11,575 bases of DNA from Bacteroidia bacterium (GCA_026391235.1 JAPLDV010000557.1:1-11575), one strand, 5' to 3'; shown: positions 1 to 7,925, counted from the stretch's first letter. Notes: a model not told the origin generated them from the sequence alone. Numbers and translations: made by a program.

Positions 1-1814
1 TACCAGGTCATCTCCTGGAGCAGTTTGCCGTCGGCCGCGGTGAGCCTGGCCTTAACCGTCTGCGGTTGATTGAAGAAAAGCATCAGGGTGGTGTTCTGCG
101 TGGGGCGGTGCGGATAAACCAAAACCATGGCATCCTGAAAAGCAGTCAACGGTTTCTGGCTGTCAACGGTGAAAGTTTGGCGGATCTCATTGCCAAAATC
201 GCTGCCGAAGGTCCTGATCAGCTTGCCATCGGCACTGACCAGCTTTACATATCCCATCCCGCCGCGCGGATTGGCCCAGAACTCCAGTCCATCTCCTTCT
301 TTATCGGTTACCAGCAGTTCGTATTGGCCTTTCGGCAGGGAAATGGTATCCCGGTATTCGGTACTTACCTTGAAATCAGCCTCTTTCTTCTGAATCCAAA
401 CCTTTCCGGCAGCATCGGTAATCTTCCAGGCAGTCTGGGCAGTATCCTTATTTGTTTTGCATACCAGAAGAAACTTATCGGGATAAACCGGCGGGGCAAT
501 CATCACGGAGGTCATCCGGTTATCTCCGGCATATTCGTCGGTGCGATTGTTTGGTTTGCTGAGCATTGCCGTGAAAAGATCCTGTGATTTAGCGGTTTGC
601 AGGATGCCCGGCAGCATGATCTCAGTGATTTTCCCGAATTCCAGCTGACCGGTCCAGGTGAATACCATCGGTTTCTGTCCGGCCAGGCCATACTCGACCT
701 TCAGCGATTTTAACGTTTCGATGCCATTGTTTTTAACCAGGATGCGCGGCTGACAGCTGACCGGGTTCATCCTCGAAAAATTGTCATCGGCGGATGGGGC
801 AATAATGGCCTCGATGGCTGCGTCGTTGGTAGCCATGGGCTTTTCGTACATCACAAGGAAAGAGGAAAATACATAATTGGCCGAGGGTTTGCCTTTGGTC
901 ACTTTATAGGGTTGCATATCCACGTTGATTTCATGCGTGGAGCCGGGCTTCACAAAGAAATTATAGTTTTCAGGGTTCACCATGCACCCCGGGCACCAGT
1001 TGGCGCGATCGTAAATCCAGGTACCGGCCTGGGGATACACCGGGTTGGTGGCGCATTCGGTCCAGATTTCGCGATGCTCAATAACCTGGTTATCAAATAT
1101 TACCTCCCTGTATTTCGAGCAGAACTCGGCGCAATTGTCCTGGCCGTCCATACCGTGACCGGTTTGCAAAATCCGGAGGCGCATCAAACCGGTTTTTTCT
1201 GTAGCGGTTATCTTTTTGGCATCCAGATATTTCTCGATATCGTTGGTGGAATCTCCGTATGGAAAACTGCCGTTCCACATCGGAAGGACCGCAAGTATCC
1301 GGGCGACAGGTGGTCCGCCAACAAATTCGAAGTTTACGGTGATTTTCCATCCGCAGGTGGTGTTCGATTCGTAACCGGTGTGCACATATTCGATGGTAGC
1401 CTGATTCCGGAGCATGGATGAGAATTCGCTGATATCGGCCTTGAAGGTGAACGACCATTTGGTGCCAAAAAACCGGCCATAAGGAGTGATCAGCCGGGCA
1501 ATCTCGTAATCAACATCTTTCCCGGTGGCCGGATCCTTGGTTTTAAGGTTGATATAATCGATGTAATCCCACTCGCCGCACTGCATGCCGTCGGGGCATT
1601 GGAAAGTGACGAGCAGGTTGATTTTCCTGAACTGCACATCGGTTTTGGGAAAATTCACGGTTGCAGGATACCGGTTTTCGCCTTTGGAGGGGTCGGTGAC
1701 CATCTTGATATGATCGTGCGAGAGGATCCGGGTGGTATCCTGGGCGATGGAATTAATTGATAACAAGGTGGTTATCAATAATGTAAATGTCAATTCGAGT
1801 GATTTAGCTTTCAT
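1..1814 (-). CDS. PNGase F-like secreted glycan amidase with T9SS-type C-terminal domain (3' end off window)
   Basis: The minus-strand frame is open from an ATG at 1814 to the left edge, giving 604 residues with no stop, so the C-terminus is missing. Residues 1-25 form a signal peptide ending in SIAQ-D. The next ~280 residues resemble peptide-N-glycosidase F, which removes N-glycans from asparagine. CGEWD (79-83), CAEFC (228-232) and DRANWCPG (269-276) match CDEWD, CAEWC and DRAGWCPG of the Elizabethkingia enzyme as I recall it. D83, E149 and E230 then line up with its catalytic D60, E118 and E206; the Asp-to-last-Glu spacing is 147 versus 146. E149 is the least certain, because it relies on an ungapped match up to VGGPP (165-169). 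A beta-rich middle follows, then a module with LPKGQY (493-498) and EGDGLEFWAN, common in secreted Bacteroidota proteins. The segment from ~563 (VYPHRPTQNTTL, AADGKLL) looks like the start of a T9SS type A sorting domain. The gene is divergent from the oxidoreductase at 2077. Family is fairly sure; substrate is inferred. Confidence 0.82.
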   Translation of the reverse strand, partial: MKAKSLELTFTLLITTLLSINSIAQDTTRILSHDHIKMVTDPSKGENRYPATVNFPKTDVQFRKINLLVTFQCPDGMQCGEWDYIDYINLKTKDPATGKDVDYEIARLITPYGRFFGTKWSFTFKADISEFSSMLRNQATIEYVHTGYESNTTCGWKITVNFEFVGGPPVARILAVLPMWNGSFPYGDSTNDIEKYLDAKKITATEKTGLMRLRILQTGHGMDGQDNCAEFCSKYREVIFDNQVIEHREIWTECATNPVYPQAGTWIYDRANWCPGCMVNPENYNFFVKPGSTHEINVDMQPYKVTKGKPSANYVFSSFLVMYEKPMATNDAAIEAIIAPSADDNFSRMNPVSCQPRILVKNNGIETLKSLKVEYGLAGQKPMVFTWTGQLEFGKITEIMLPGILQTAKSQDLFTAMLSKPNNRTDEYAGDNRMTSVMIAPPVYPDKFLLVCKTNKDTAQTAWKITDAAGKVWIQKKEADFKVSTEYRDTISLPKGQYELLVTDKEGDGLEFWANPRGGMGYVKLVSADGKLIRTFGSDFGNEIRQTFTVDSQKPLTAFQDAMVLVYPHRPTQNTTLMLFFNQPQTVKARLTAADGKLLQEMTW

Positions 1815-1849
1815 TTGTTCTATAGGTTTAGCTTTGACATGATTTCGTA

Positions 1850-1857
1850 CAAATATA
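1850..1857 (-). promoter_or_regulatory. Candidate -7 element for the PNGase F-like gene
   Basis: On the minus strand this reads TATATTTG, a full match to the Bacteroidota -7 consensus TAnnTTTG, and lies 35 bases before the ATG at 1814. I see no clear TTG/TTTG -33 partner at the expected distance upstream, so this is a suggestion only. Confidence 0.3.
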
Positions 1858-1893
1858 TAAAACAGCACGCTGATGACGCGGATCCCTTCGGGA

Positions 1894-1974
1894 ACGCGGA
1901 TTTACACGGATTTCTTTAATATTTTTCTGATCCGCGTAAATCCACGCTGCAGAGCATCCGCGTAAATCCGCGTG
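1894..1974. repeat. Inverted and direct ATCCGCGTAAATCCGCG-like intergenic repeats
   Basis: Three imperfect copies of a ~17-19 bp sequence lie between the two divergent genes. Copy one (1894-1912) is in reverse orientation, ACGCGGATTTACACGGATT. Copies two (1930-1947, ATCCGCGTAAATCCACGC) and three (1956-1974, ATCCGCGTAAATCCGCGTG) are forward. Copies one and two can pair as a hairpin around an AT-rich loop; copies two and three are direct repeats. A further fragment, TATCCGTGTCAG, follows at about 1983. The element sits upstream of both promoter candidates. It could be a dispersed palindromic repeat or a regulatory site; nothing here decides between them. Confidence 0.6.
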
Positions 1975-2009
1975 CCAATCTTATCCGTGTCAGAAATTAT
2001 GCTCAGTCA

Positions 2010-2040
2010 TTGTCTGCACCATTAGAAAATCCTACCTTCG
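2010..2040 (+). promoter_or_regulatory. Candidate Bacteroidota promoter for the oxidoreductase operon
   Basis: TTG at 2010-2012 is followed after 20 bases by TACCTTCG at 2033-2040, one mismatch from the Bacteroidota -7 consensus TAnnTTTG. This spacing is usual for the -33/-7 pair. The start codon is at 2077, leaving a leader of about 30 bases that ends in the A/T-rich stretch typical of Bacteroidota start sites. It probably drives both 2077 and the large gene at 3464. Confidence 0.5.
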
Positions 2041-2076
2041 GAGACTAAACCAGAACTAATAATTAACTTTTCAAAG

Positions 2077-3345
2077 ATGAAAGACAGACAGACATTCGAC
2101 CGGAGGAAATTCCTGAAGGCGGGATTGGCAGGTGCTGCAGCTTTCACGATTATTCCTCGTCATGTTCTTGGCGGACAGGGTTATACTGCTCCCAGCGATC
2201 AGCTGACGAAAGGGATCATCGGAGTAGGCGGCATGGGCCGGGGACATATTGATTATGAGGGCAAGCTGCTGGCTGTGTGTGACGTTGACCGCAAGCACAT
2301 GGAGCAGGCTATCCAGCAGGCCGGAGCAGGCGTGCAGGGTTATCATGATTTCCGGGAGCTGCTCGCCAGGCCGGATATTGACGTAGTGCATATTGCCACT
2401 CCGCCGCACTGGCATGCCCTGATGGCGATGGCGGCCGCCGAAGCCGGCAAGGATATCTGGTGCGAAAAACCAATGACCCGTACTATCGGAGAGGGGATCA
2501 AAGTTGTGGAGGCAGTTAACCGTCACGGACGGATGTTCCGCCTGAATACCTGGTTCCGGTTTAAAGATGCATTCTACGGGTTAGGCACCGATGTCAAACC
2601 ACTTAAGAAATTGATCGACAGCGGGATACTAGGATGGCCGCTGAAATTTACCGTGAGCGGGATCACCGGCTACGACTGGAAATTCTACTGGAGCGGTAAA
2701 ACCAATCTCAAGCCGATGCCGGTTCCCGAAGAGCTGGATTATGACATGTGGCTAGGACCGGCCCCTTATAAACCCTACAACCCCGAGCGCGTGCATTCGG
2801 TTTTCCGTGGTTACTGGGATTATGACGGTGGCGGTTTGGGCGATATGGGACAGCACTATCTCGATCCGGTTCAGTACATGCTTGGGAAAGATGATACCAG
2901 TCCGGTTCTTGTGGAGGTTGACGCCCCGCAGCAGCACCCGGATGCCTGCGGTTCCTGGAGAAGAATCGAATATACTTATGCCGATGGATGCAAGATCATT
3001 CTCGACGGTGAGAACCGCGATAAAAATGCGGCCTATATTGAGGGATCGCTGGGTAAGATCTATAGAGGATTCAAATCGGATATTCCTAACCTTCAGAGTT
3101 TTATAGAAACCCTGCCAGACCCTGAACCGCAGATCATGACTTTCAGCGAATCAGTGAAAACCCGCACCAAGTTCGCACTGAACGAAATGAACGGCCATCG
3201 CTCGAGCACCATCGTCAATATGGGGATTGTTGCAGTGAGATTGGGACGATCCTTGAAATATGATCCTGTAAAACAGGAATTTATCAACGACGAGGGAGCT
3301 AACCGGATGGTGAATCAACCGATGCGGTCACCCTGGACAATTTAA
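2077..3345 (+). CDS. Tat-exported Gfo/Idh/MocA family oxidoreductase
   Basis: This 422-residue protein is an NAD(P)-dependent sugar or polyol dehydrogenase of the Gfo/Idh/MocA family. The N-terminus DRRKFLKAG with R9-R10, followed by a hydrophobic stretch to about residue 33, is a twin-arginine export signal, so it is probably folded with cofactor in the cytoplasm and works in the periplasm. The Rossmann fingerprint is GIIGVGGMGRGH (47-58), with the acidic end of beta-2 in VCDVD (67-71). TPPHWH (108-113) and EKPMTRT (130-136) are family hallmarks; the Lys of EKP is usually catalytic. GDMGQHYLD (255-263) supplies the conserved histidine region of the C-terminal domain. The C-terminal MRSPWTI tail is typical of exported members. 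The next gene encodes DUF1080 domains, so a role in oxidising a glycoside at C3 is plausible but inferred. The start follows an A/T-rich leader and gives the Tat motif its normal position. Confidence 0.92.
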   Translation: MKDRQTFDRRKFLKAGLAGAAAFTIIPRHVLGGQGYTAPSDQLTKGIIGVGGMGRGHIDYEGKLLAVCDVDRKHMEQAIQQAGAGVQGYHDFRELLARPDIDVVHIATPPHWHALMAMAAAEAGKDIWCEKPMTRTIGEGIKVVEAVNRHGRMFRLNTWFRFKDAFYGLGTDVKPLKKLIDSGILGWPLKFTVSGITGYDWKFYWSGKTNLKPMPVPEELDYDMWLGPAPYKPYNPERVHSVFRGYWDYDGGGLGDMGQHYLDPVQYMLGKDDTSPVLVEVDAPQQHPDACGSWRRIEYTYADGCKIILDGENRDKNAAYIEGSLGKIYRGFKSDIPNLQSFIETLPDPEPQIMTFSESVKTRTKFALNEMNGHRSSTIVNMGIVAVRLGRSLKYDPVKQEFINDEGANRMVNQPMRSPWTI

Positions 3346-3350
3346 CAATT

Positions 3351-3390
3351 TGCCAATGTGTTAATGTGCCAATGTGTTAATGTGCCAATT
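3351..3390. repeat. 16-bp tandem repeat (TGTGCCAATGTGTTAA), about 2.5 copies
   Basis: Copies lie at 3351-3364 (lacking the first two bases), 3365-3380 and 3381-3390 (first ten bases, last one changed). Within each unit AATGTG recurs every 8 bases, so it may have grown from an 8-bp unit. It lies six bases after the stop of the oxidoreductase gene. No hairpin terminator is visible, so reading through into the next gene is likely. Confidence 0.75.
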
Positions 3391-3403
3391 GAAGAATGCA
3401 CCC

Positions 3404-3445
3404 TTGTCACTCGTCACTCGTCACTTGTCACTCGTCACTAGTCAC
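3404..3445. repeat. Heptamer tandem repeat (TCGTCAC), six copies
   Basis: Six contiguous 7-bp units: TTGTCAC, TCGTCAC, TCGTCAC, TTGTCAC, TCGTCAC, TAGTCAC. Only the second base varies. The reverse complement is GTGACNN, the same heptamer found at 7926-7953, 8969-8996 and 9035-9055, so one repeat family occurs in both orientations in this window. It ends 18 bases before the ATG at 3464. Confidence 0.85.
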
Positions 3446-3463
3446 TGAAAAAACAATTTAAAA

Positions 3464-6400
3464 ATGAAAACACTGAAGAATATAATATTTACCGTAATAG
3501 CCTCATTGCTGATAGGCTTTACTGCCCAGGCGCAGGATGTGCGGTTGTTATCGACAAAAGTGGCCGACATTCTGGCCCAGATGCCGGCAAGGGACCTGGT
3601 CCAGCGGGATAATGTAGTTCAAAGCATGATCCAGCTCGGGGAACCGGGAATAGCCGAGATTAACAAACTGATTGTTCCGTCCGGCACAGGCGACGATACC
3701 AATGCCCGCTTCGCACTGAATGCACTGGCGTTGGTGCTTGGCGATGGTAACAGGGAAGCTGATCGCAGAATGGTGTCGACGGCGTTTTTATCGGCCATGG
3801 AAAATGCGACCGATATAGGAATCAAATCATTTTACCTGTACAATCTGAAGTTTTTTGCCAGGGAAGAAGCCGTTGAAACTGTGGCAAAATACCTGTCGGA
3901 TGAGGGCCTGGTTGAACCGGCAGCGGCTGTTCTGGTGAATATGAAGAACCACCCGGCCATGCATGCATTAAAAATTGCACTTCCTGAAATGAAGGGCAAG
4001 AGTCAGATAGTGGTGGTGAAAGGATTGGGCGATTATGGGGCATTCTGTGCGGATTCATCCATCCGTTCGCTGGCTGCAACCCAGGATCCGAACCTGAAGA
4101 AAGTGGTATTGTATGCATTATCGCAGATCGGTGCCAAAGAATCGGCAGAGGTTATGGTCAACGCCGCCAAACAGGCCGGATTTGCCTATGAACCAACCGA
4201 GGCCACACGGTCGCTGGTGAGATATGCCGGAAACCTAGCCAAAAACGGCGAAATAGCTCCTGCTAAAAGAATCAGCAATATGCTGGTAAAAGAGTGCAAG
4301 GATACAGGGAACAACAGTTACGGACTGGCCGGATTAAGCCTGCTGGTTGAGAATTTCGGATACGAAACCATGGATCTTCTTTTGGACGGAGTGAATAATC
4401 CGGATAAAAAATACCGGGATGCCGTTCTGTATCAGGCTTTATCAATAAAAGACATTGCGGCGGTGAGGAAATGGATGGATAAAGCAAAAACCGCTAATCC
4501 CGAAACCGGCGCTGAAATATTAACCATGCTGGGCAAAATGGGTAACCCGGTGGTGCTTCCTTTGCTGTATGAAATGAACGGGAAAGAGGATCCGGTGATC
4601 CGGTCGGCTGCCCTGGCTGCATTGGTTGACATTAAGGGTAAGTCGGCCTTGCCGGCAATATTTGGCAATATGGAAAAAGCAACCGGAGCCGAGCTGGAAG
4701 CATGCGGCAAGTTGCTGTATCCATTGGTCGGACCTGTTGAGATACAAAAGGTTGCTTCTGCTCTTGAAGAAATGCCCGCGGCTGCAAAGCCGATCCTGAT
4801 TGATCTCCTGGCTGCCAGGAAAGCCACCGGCCAGTTTGGTTTGATTCAGAAATTGATGATCGAGAGTGATCCTGCCGTTAGCAGCGCTGCATATAAAGCC
4901 TTGCCGAGAGTCTGCGGGCCTGGTGATGATCAGGTCCTGATAACACTGCTCGAAAAAGCCAGGGAACCAGCTGCCATAGCCAATGTTCAGGATGCCCTGG
5001 TAGTTGCCGTTTCCGGTATCGAAAAGCCGGCTGCAAGAACCCGGGCCATTCTCGAAGCATACAGCACCAATAAAGCCCTCCGGGAGAAACTGCTTGGTGT
5101 TATTCCCAGAGTTGGCGGGGATGATGCTTTGAAACTGATTACCACCCAGTTCACCACCCAGAAAGGCGCATCAAAGGACCAGGCTTTTACAGCGCTTACC
5201 AAATGGAAAGATTTCCGCGCCTGCGATCAGCTGTTTGCCATCGCAGCAGCCGGTCCGGAAAAGTTTAAAGCCGATGCATTCGCCGCTTATGTTGGCAAAA
5301 TTTCGAAATCGAAAATCAACCCTGATCAGAAATTGCTTCTGCTCCGCAAGGGGATGGATCTGGCCAAAACTCCTGATCAGAAAAAGATGGTGATTCAGGG
5401 TCTCGATGGTAACCGTACTTTCCTGACGCTGGTTTATGTAGCTAAATATCTGGATGACAAAGATATACAGAATAATGCATCGAGAGTCGCCATGGGTATC
5501 GCCATGCCTCCATCCGGAACCAGGGAAGGGATGTACGGCGAAACGGTTAAGCAAATTCTCACGAAATGCATCGCCGTGATCAGCGGCGAAGAGAGCGATT
5601 ACGCGAAGGAAAATATCCGCAACTGGCTGGCTGCCATGCCTAAAGATGTCGGTTTTGTTCCGATGTTCAACGGAAAAGACCTGACCGGATGGCAGGGCCT
5701 GGTGGAAAACCCGGTTGCCCGCGCAAAGATGACCAAAGAGGAACTGGCACTGAAACAGAAAGCCGTTGATGCAACCATCGGCGAAAGCTGGACGGTTAAA
5801 GACGGGATGATCGTTTTCAACGGCAAGGGGAACAACCTCTGCTCGGTAAAAGATTATGGCGATTTTGAAATGTGGGTCGACTGGAGGATCACCAAGAGCG
5901 GCGACAGCGGAATTTATCTGCGCGGCTCCCCGCAGGTTCAGATCTGGGATACCAGCCGGATCGATGCAGGTGCCCAGGTAGGATCCGGAGGATTATATAA
6001 CAATCAAAAGAATCCGTCGAAACCCACGCAGGTGGCGGATAATCCGGTTAATGACTGGAACACATTCTATATCAAGATGATTGGTGAAAGGGTAACGGTT
6101 ATCCTGAACGGGATCACGGTGGTCGATAATGTAACTCTTGAGAATTACTGGGATCGTAATATCCCGATTTTCCCGAAAGGCGCTATTGAACTTCAGGCCC
6201 ACGGCACCGATTTGGGTTTCCGCGATATCTATGTCAGGGAGATCAAAAGTGAAACCTATGGTCTGACCGTTTCCGAACAAGCCGATGGTTTTACCGCTCT
6301 TTTCAATGGGAAGAATCTGGATGGCTGGGTGGGGAACAAAACTGATTATACGGTAGATAATAGTGAGATATCGGTGGCACCCACCGGCGGCGGAGGGTCA

Positions 6401-6862
6401 GGAAACCTGTTCACAGAAAAGGAATATTCTGATTTTGCCTTACGGTTCGAATACCAGCTCACCCCGGGTGCCAACAACGGCATCGGTATCCGCGCACCGC
6501 TCTTAGGGGATGCCGCATACGTCGGGATGGAAATTCAGGTGCTCGACAATACTGCGCCGATCTATGCCAACCTGCAGAAATACCAGTATCACGGCTCGGT
6601 GTACGGGGTGATCCCGGCACGCCGCGAGTTTGCAAAACCGTTGGGAGAATGGAACGAGGAGGAGATCTGGATTCAGGGAACCCGTATCAAGGTAACCCTG
6701 AACGGAACCGTTATCGTGGATGGTGACATTGCCGAAGCCAGCAAAAATGGCACCTTGGACCATAACGAACATCCGGGTTTGAAAAACGCCAAAGGACACA
6801 TCGGATTCCTGGGGCACGGGTCGGTCCTGCGTTTCCGGAATGTCCGGATAAAAACGTTGTAG
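3464..6862 (+). CDS. Exported HEAT-like repeat protein with two C-terminal DUF1080 (3-keto-disaccharide hydrolase) domains
   Basis: The product has 1132 residues. A signal peptide ends near AQA-Q (21-24). Residues ~30-700 are helical and Ala/Leu-rich, with recurring units such as DPVIRSAALAALVDIKGKSALPAI and DPAVSSAAYKALPRV, typical of HEAT/armadillo solenoids. The first DUF1080 (PF06439) domain starts near 730 (FVPMFNGKDLTGW), contains SGDSGIYLRG (812-821) and ends near 930. The second starts at 942 (GFTALFNGKNLDGW), contains GANNGIGIRAP (1002-1012) and EIQVLD, and ends at the C-terminus with FRNVRIKTL. DUF1080 proteins are lectin-like beta-sandwiches, now known to include 3-keto-glycoside cleaving enzymes; the Gfo/Idh/MocA gene 118 bp upstream fits supplying the 3-keto substrate. 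The two domains differ enough to have separate roles; one may only bind carbohydrate. The solenoid may be a scaffold. The stop codon lies inside a palindrome. Domains are confident; exact chemistry is inferred. Confidence 0.9.
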   Translation: MKTLKNIIFTVIASLLIGFTAQAQDVRLLSTKVADILAQMPARDLVQRDNVVQSMIQLGEPGIAEINKLIVPSGTGDDTNARFALNALALVLGDGNREADRRMVSTAFLSAMENATDIGIKSFYLYNLKFFAREEAVETVAKYLSDEGLVEPAAAVLVNMKNHPAMHALKIALPEMKGKSQIVVVKGLGDYGAFCADSSIRSLAATQDPNLKKVVLYALSQIGAKESAEVMVNAAKQAGFAYEPTEATRSLVRYAGNLAKNGEIAPAKRISNMLVKECKDTGNNSYGLAGLSLLVENFGYETMDLLLDGVNNPDKKYRDAVLYQALSIKDIAAVRKWMDKAKTANPETGAEILTMLGKMGNPVVLPLLYEMNGKEDPVIRSAALAALVDIKGKSALPAIFGNMEKATGAELEACGKLLYPLVGPVEIQKVASALEEMPAAAKPILIDLLAARKATGQFGLIQKLMIESDPAVSSAAYKALPRVCGPGDDQVLITLLEKAREPAAIANVQDALVVAVSGIEKPAARTRAILEAYSTNKALREKLLGVIPRVGGDDALKLITTQFTTQKGASKDQAFTALTKWKDFRACDQLFAIAAAGPEKFKADAFAAYVGKISKSKINPDQKLLLLRKGMDLAKTPDQKKMVIQGLDGNRTFLTLVYVAKYLDDKDIQNNASRVAMGIAMPPSGTREGMYGETVKQILTKCIAVISGEESDYAKENIRNWLAAMPKDVGFVPMFNGKDLTGWQGLVENPVARAKMTKEELALKQKAVDATIGESWTVKDGMIVFNGKGNNLCSVKDYGDFEMWVDWRITKSGDSGIYLRGSPQVQIWDTSRIDAGAQVGSGGLYNNQKNPSKPTQVADNPVNDWNTFYIKMIGERVTVILNGITVVDNVTLENYWDRNIPIFPKGAIELQAHGTDLGFRDIYVREIKSETYGLTVSEQADGFTALFNGKNLDGWVGNKTDYTVDNSEISVAPTGGGGSGNLFTEKEYSDFALRFEYQLTPGANNGIGIRAPLLGDAAYVGMEIQVLDNTAPIYANLQKYQYHGSVYGVIPARREFAKPLGEWNEEEIWIQGTRIKVTLNGTVIVDGDIAEASKNGTLDHNEHPGLKNAKGHIGFLGHGSVLRFRNVRIKTL

Positions 6863-6912
6863 GGGAGGAGCCATGGCTCCTCCCGCGGGAGGACCCACGG
6901 GTCCTCCCCTAC
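6859..6912. repeat. 54-bp near-perfect palindrome overlapping the stop codon at 6862
   Basis: Folding about 6885/6886 pairs 24 of 27 positions; the mismatches are 6870/6901, 6873/6898 and 6877/6894. Three smaller palindromes are nested inside: a perfect 22-bp one at 6863-6884 centred on CCATGG, a perfect 16-bp one at 6878-6893 centred on CCGCGG, and 10-bp arms around a 2-base loop at 6887-6908. The single strand could therefore form one long hairpin or two side-by-side hairpins. It is GC-rich, starts within the last sense codon of the large gene, and has no T-run after it. It looks like a REP-type or small palindromic mobile repeat that may also stabilise or end the upstream mRNA. Confidence 0.85.
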
Positions 6913-6949
6913 GAACCGAGATGTCCCCTGCCAATGTAATATTCTGATT

Positions 6950-7921
6950 ATGAAAACAATTATCAGGTTATTGATTCTCGGGGGACTTTTTCTGTCCGGC
7001 TGCGGGGAGGATCCTGTAATTCAGACGGTCGAGTTCCAGACTAAGCCCGTTATCTACAGTATAATAGGTTCAGAGGACTCGGTCCATTTAATCCGGATCG
7101 GCAGGATCTTTTCCGGGATATCGGATCCCGCGGAAACCGCTAAGATCCCGGATTCCATCTATTTCAGATCAGCCGATCTGAAAGTTAGGTTATCAAAACG
7201 AAGTGGTGTAAAAATCGATGTGCCGGTGGAATTTTCTGCCGTTACGGACAAGAATCCGGGAAGGTTTACTTCTGATGGTTACGGAGTCTTCCGGTTTGAA
7301 AAAAAACTGGGCGTGAAATCACTGATTTATGATTCTGTTTACCTCGAGGTGAATATCCCGGGATTGCCGGTGGCTAAATGCTCGACTTCCCTGGTGTGGC
7401 CTCCAAGAATCTGGGCTCCTTTTGAGGCACAGCAATTTATTTTTATTTATCCCGACAATCCCTTTCGGGTTCTCTGGTCGGGGGACGCCTGGAATGAAAT
7501 TGATGTCAGCTTCAGTATCTGTGAAGAGTTACCGGATACTACCCTGATACGGACATTTCACATACAGAAAACGAGTGAAGTTCAATGGAATGGACAGTAC
7601 TACGAGATTAAAGTCCCGTATGAACTGATTGTTCAGATTTTGGACAAGAACCTGAAGGTCAGGACAGATCTGACCCGAAGGTATTTCGGCCCGTTCCGGA
7701 TTGATATCCTGACCGGGAACAAGGACTTTGAAAATTATATGAAGTTCCAGAATGGGATAAATGATTTCAACTATAATCCATATTTTAATGTAGAGAATGG
7801 TGTCGGTATGATATCCGGAAAATCCTCAACCGTTAAAACGGCACTGATTCTGGATCAGGTTTCACGGCTGAAGTTTGCAGCTGAGCCTGTTTTGAGGAAA
7901 TTCAGGTTTATTGAATATTGA
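6950..7921 (+). CDS. Lipoprotein, DUF4249-like, first of a tandem paralogous pair
   Basis: This 323-residue protein has a lipoprotein signal, LFLSGC, with the modified cysteine at residue 18. CGEDP follows; acidic residues just after the cysteine are associated in Bacteroidota with surface exposure, so an outer-membrane position is likely. The mature protein appears beta-rich. The order of elements (PVIYSII with DSVH/IRI near the start, two strand-rich domains, and NVENGVGMISG at 280-290) resembles DUF4249 lipoproteins, which often accompany TonB-dependent receptors, but I am not certain and no receptor gene is in view. Residues 131-323 are almost identical to the next gene's product, while ~79-130 differ strongly. 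It starts 37 bp after the 54-bp palindrome, so it may form a new transcription unit. No enzymatic motif is visible. Confidence 0.8.
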   Translation: MKTIIRLLILGGLFLSGCGEDPVIQTVEFQTKPVIYSIIGSEDSVHLIRIGRIFSGISDPAETAKIPDSIYFRSADLKVRLSKRSGVKIDVPVEFSAVTDKNPGRFTSDGYGVFRFEKKLGVKSLIYDSVYLEVNIPGLPVAKCSTSLVWPPRIWAPFEAQQFIFIYPDNPFRVLWSGDAWNEIDVSFSICEELPDTTLIRTFHIQKTSEVQWNGQYYEIKVPYELIVQILDKNLKVRTDLTRRYFGPFRIDILTGNKDFENYMKFQNGINDFNYNPYFNVENGVGMISGKSSTVKTALILDQVSRLKFAAEPVLRKFRFIEY

Positions 7922-7925
7922 AAAT

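Noticed and set aside
66..587. Plus-strand open frame of 173 codons (and the similar one at 912-1421)
   Set aside because: Both lie opposite the continuous minus-strand PNGase F-like gene, which has recognisable motifs throughout; the plus-strand products show no known features.
2071..2526. Minus-strand open frame of 151 codons
   Set aside because: It is fully antisense to the oxidoreductase gene, whose Rossmann and EKP motifs are clear; its own product is low-complexity and unrecognisable.
3404..3445. Possible CRISPR array
   Set aside because: The units are 7 bp, contiguous, with no spacers and no cas genes nearby.
6859..6912. Intrinsic transcription terminator
   Set aside because: The hairpin is strong but no T-run follows on either strand and its arms reach into the coding sequence; kept as a palindromic repeat.
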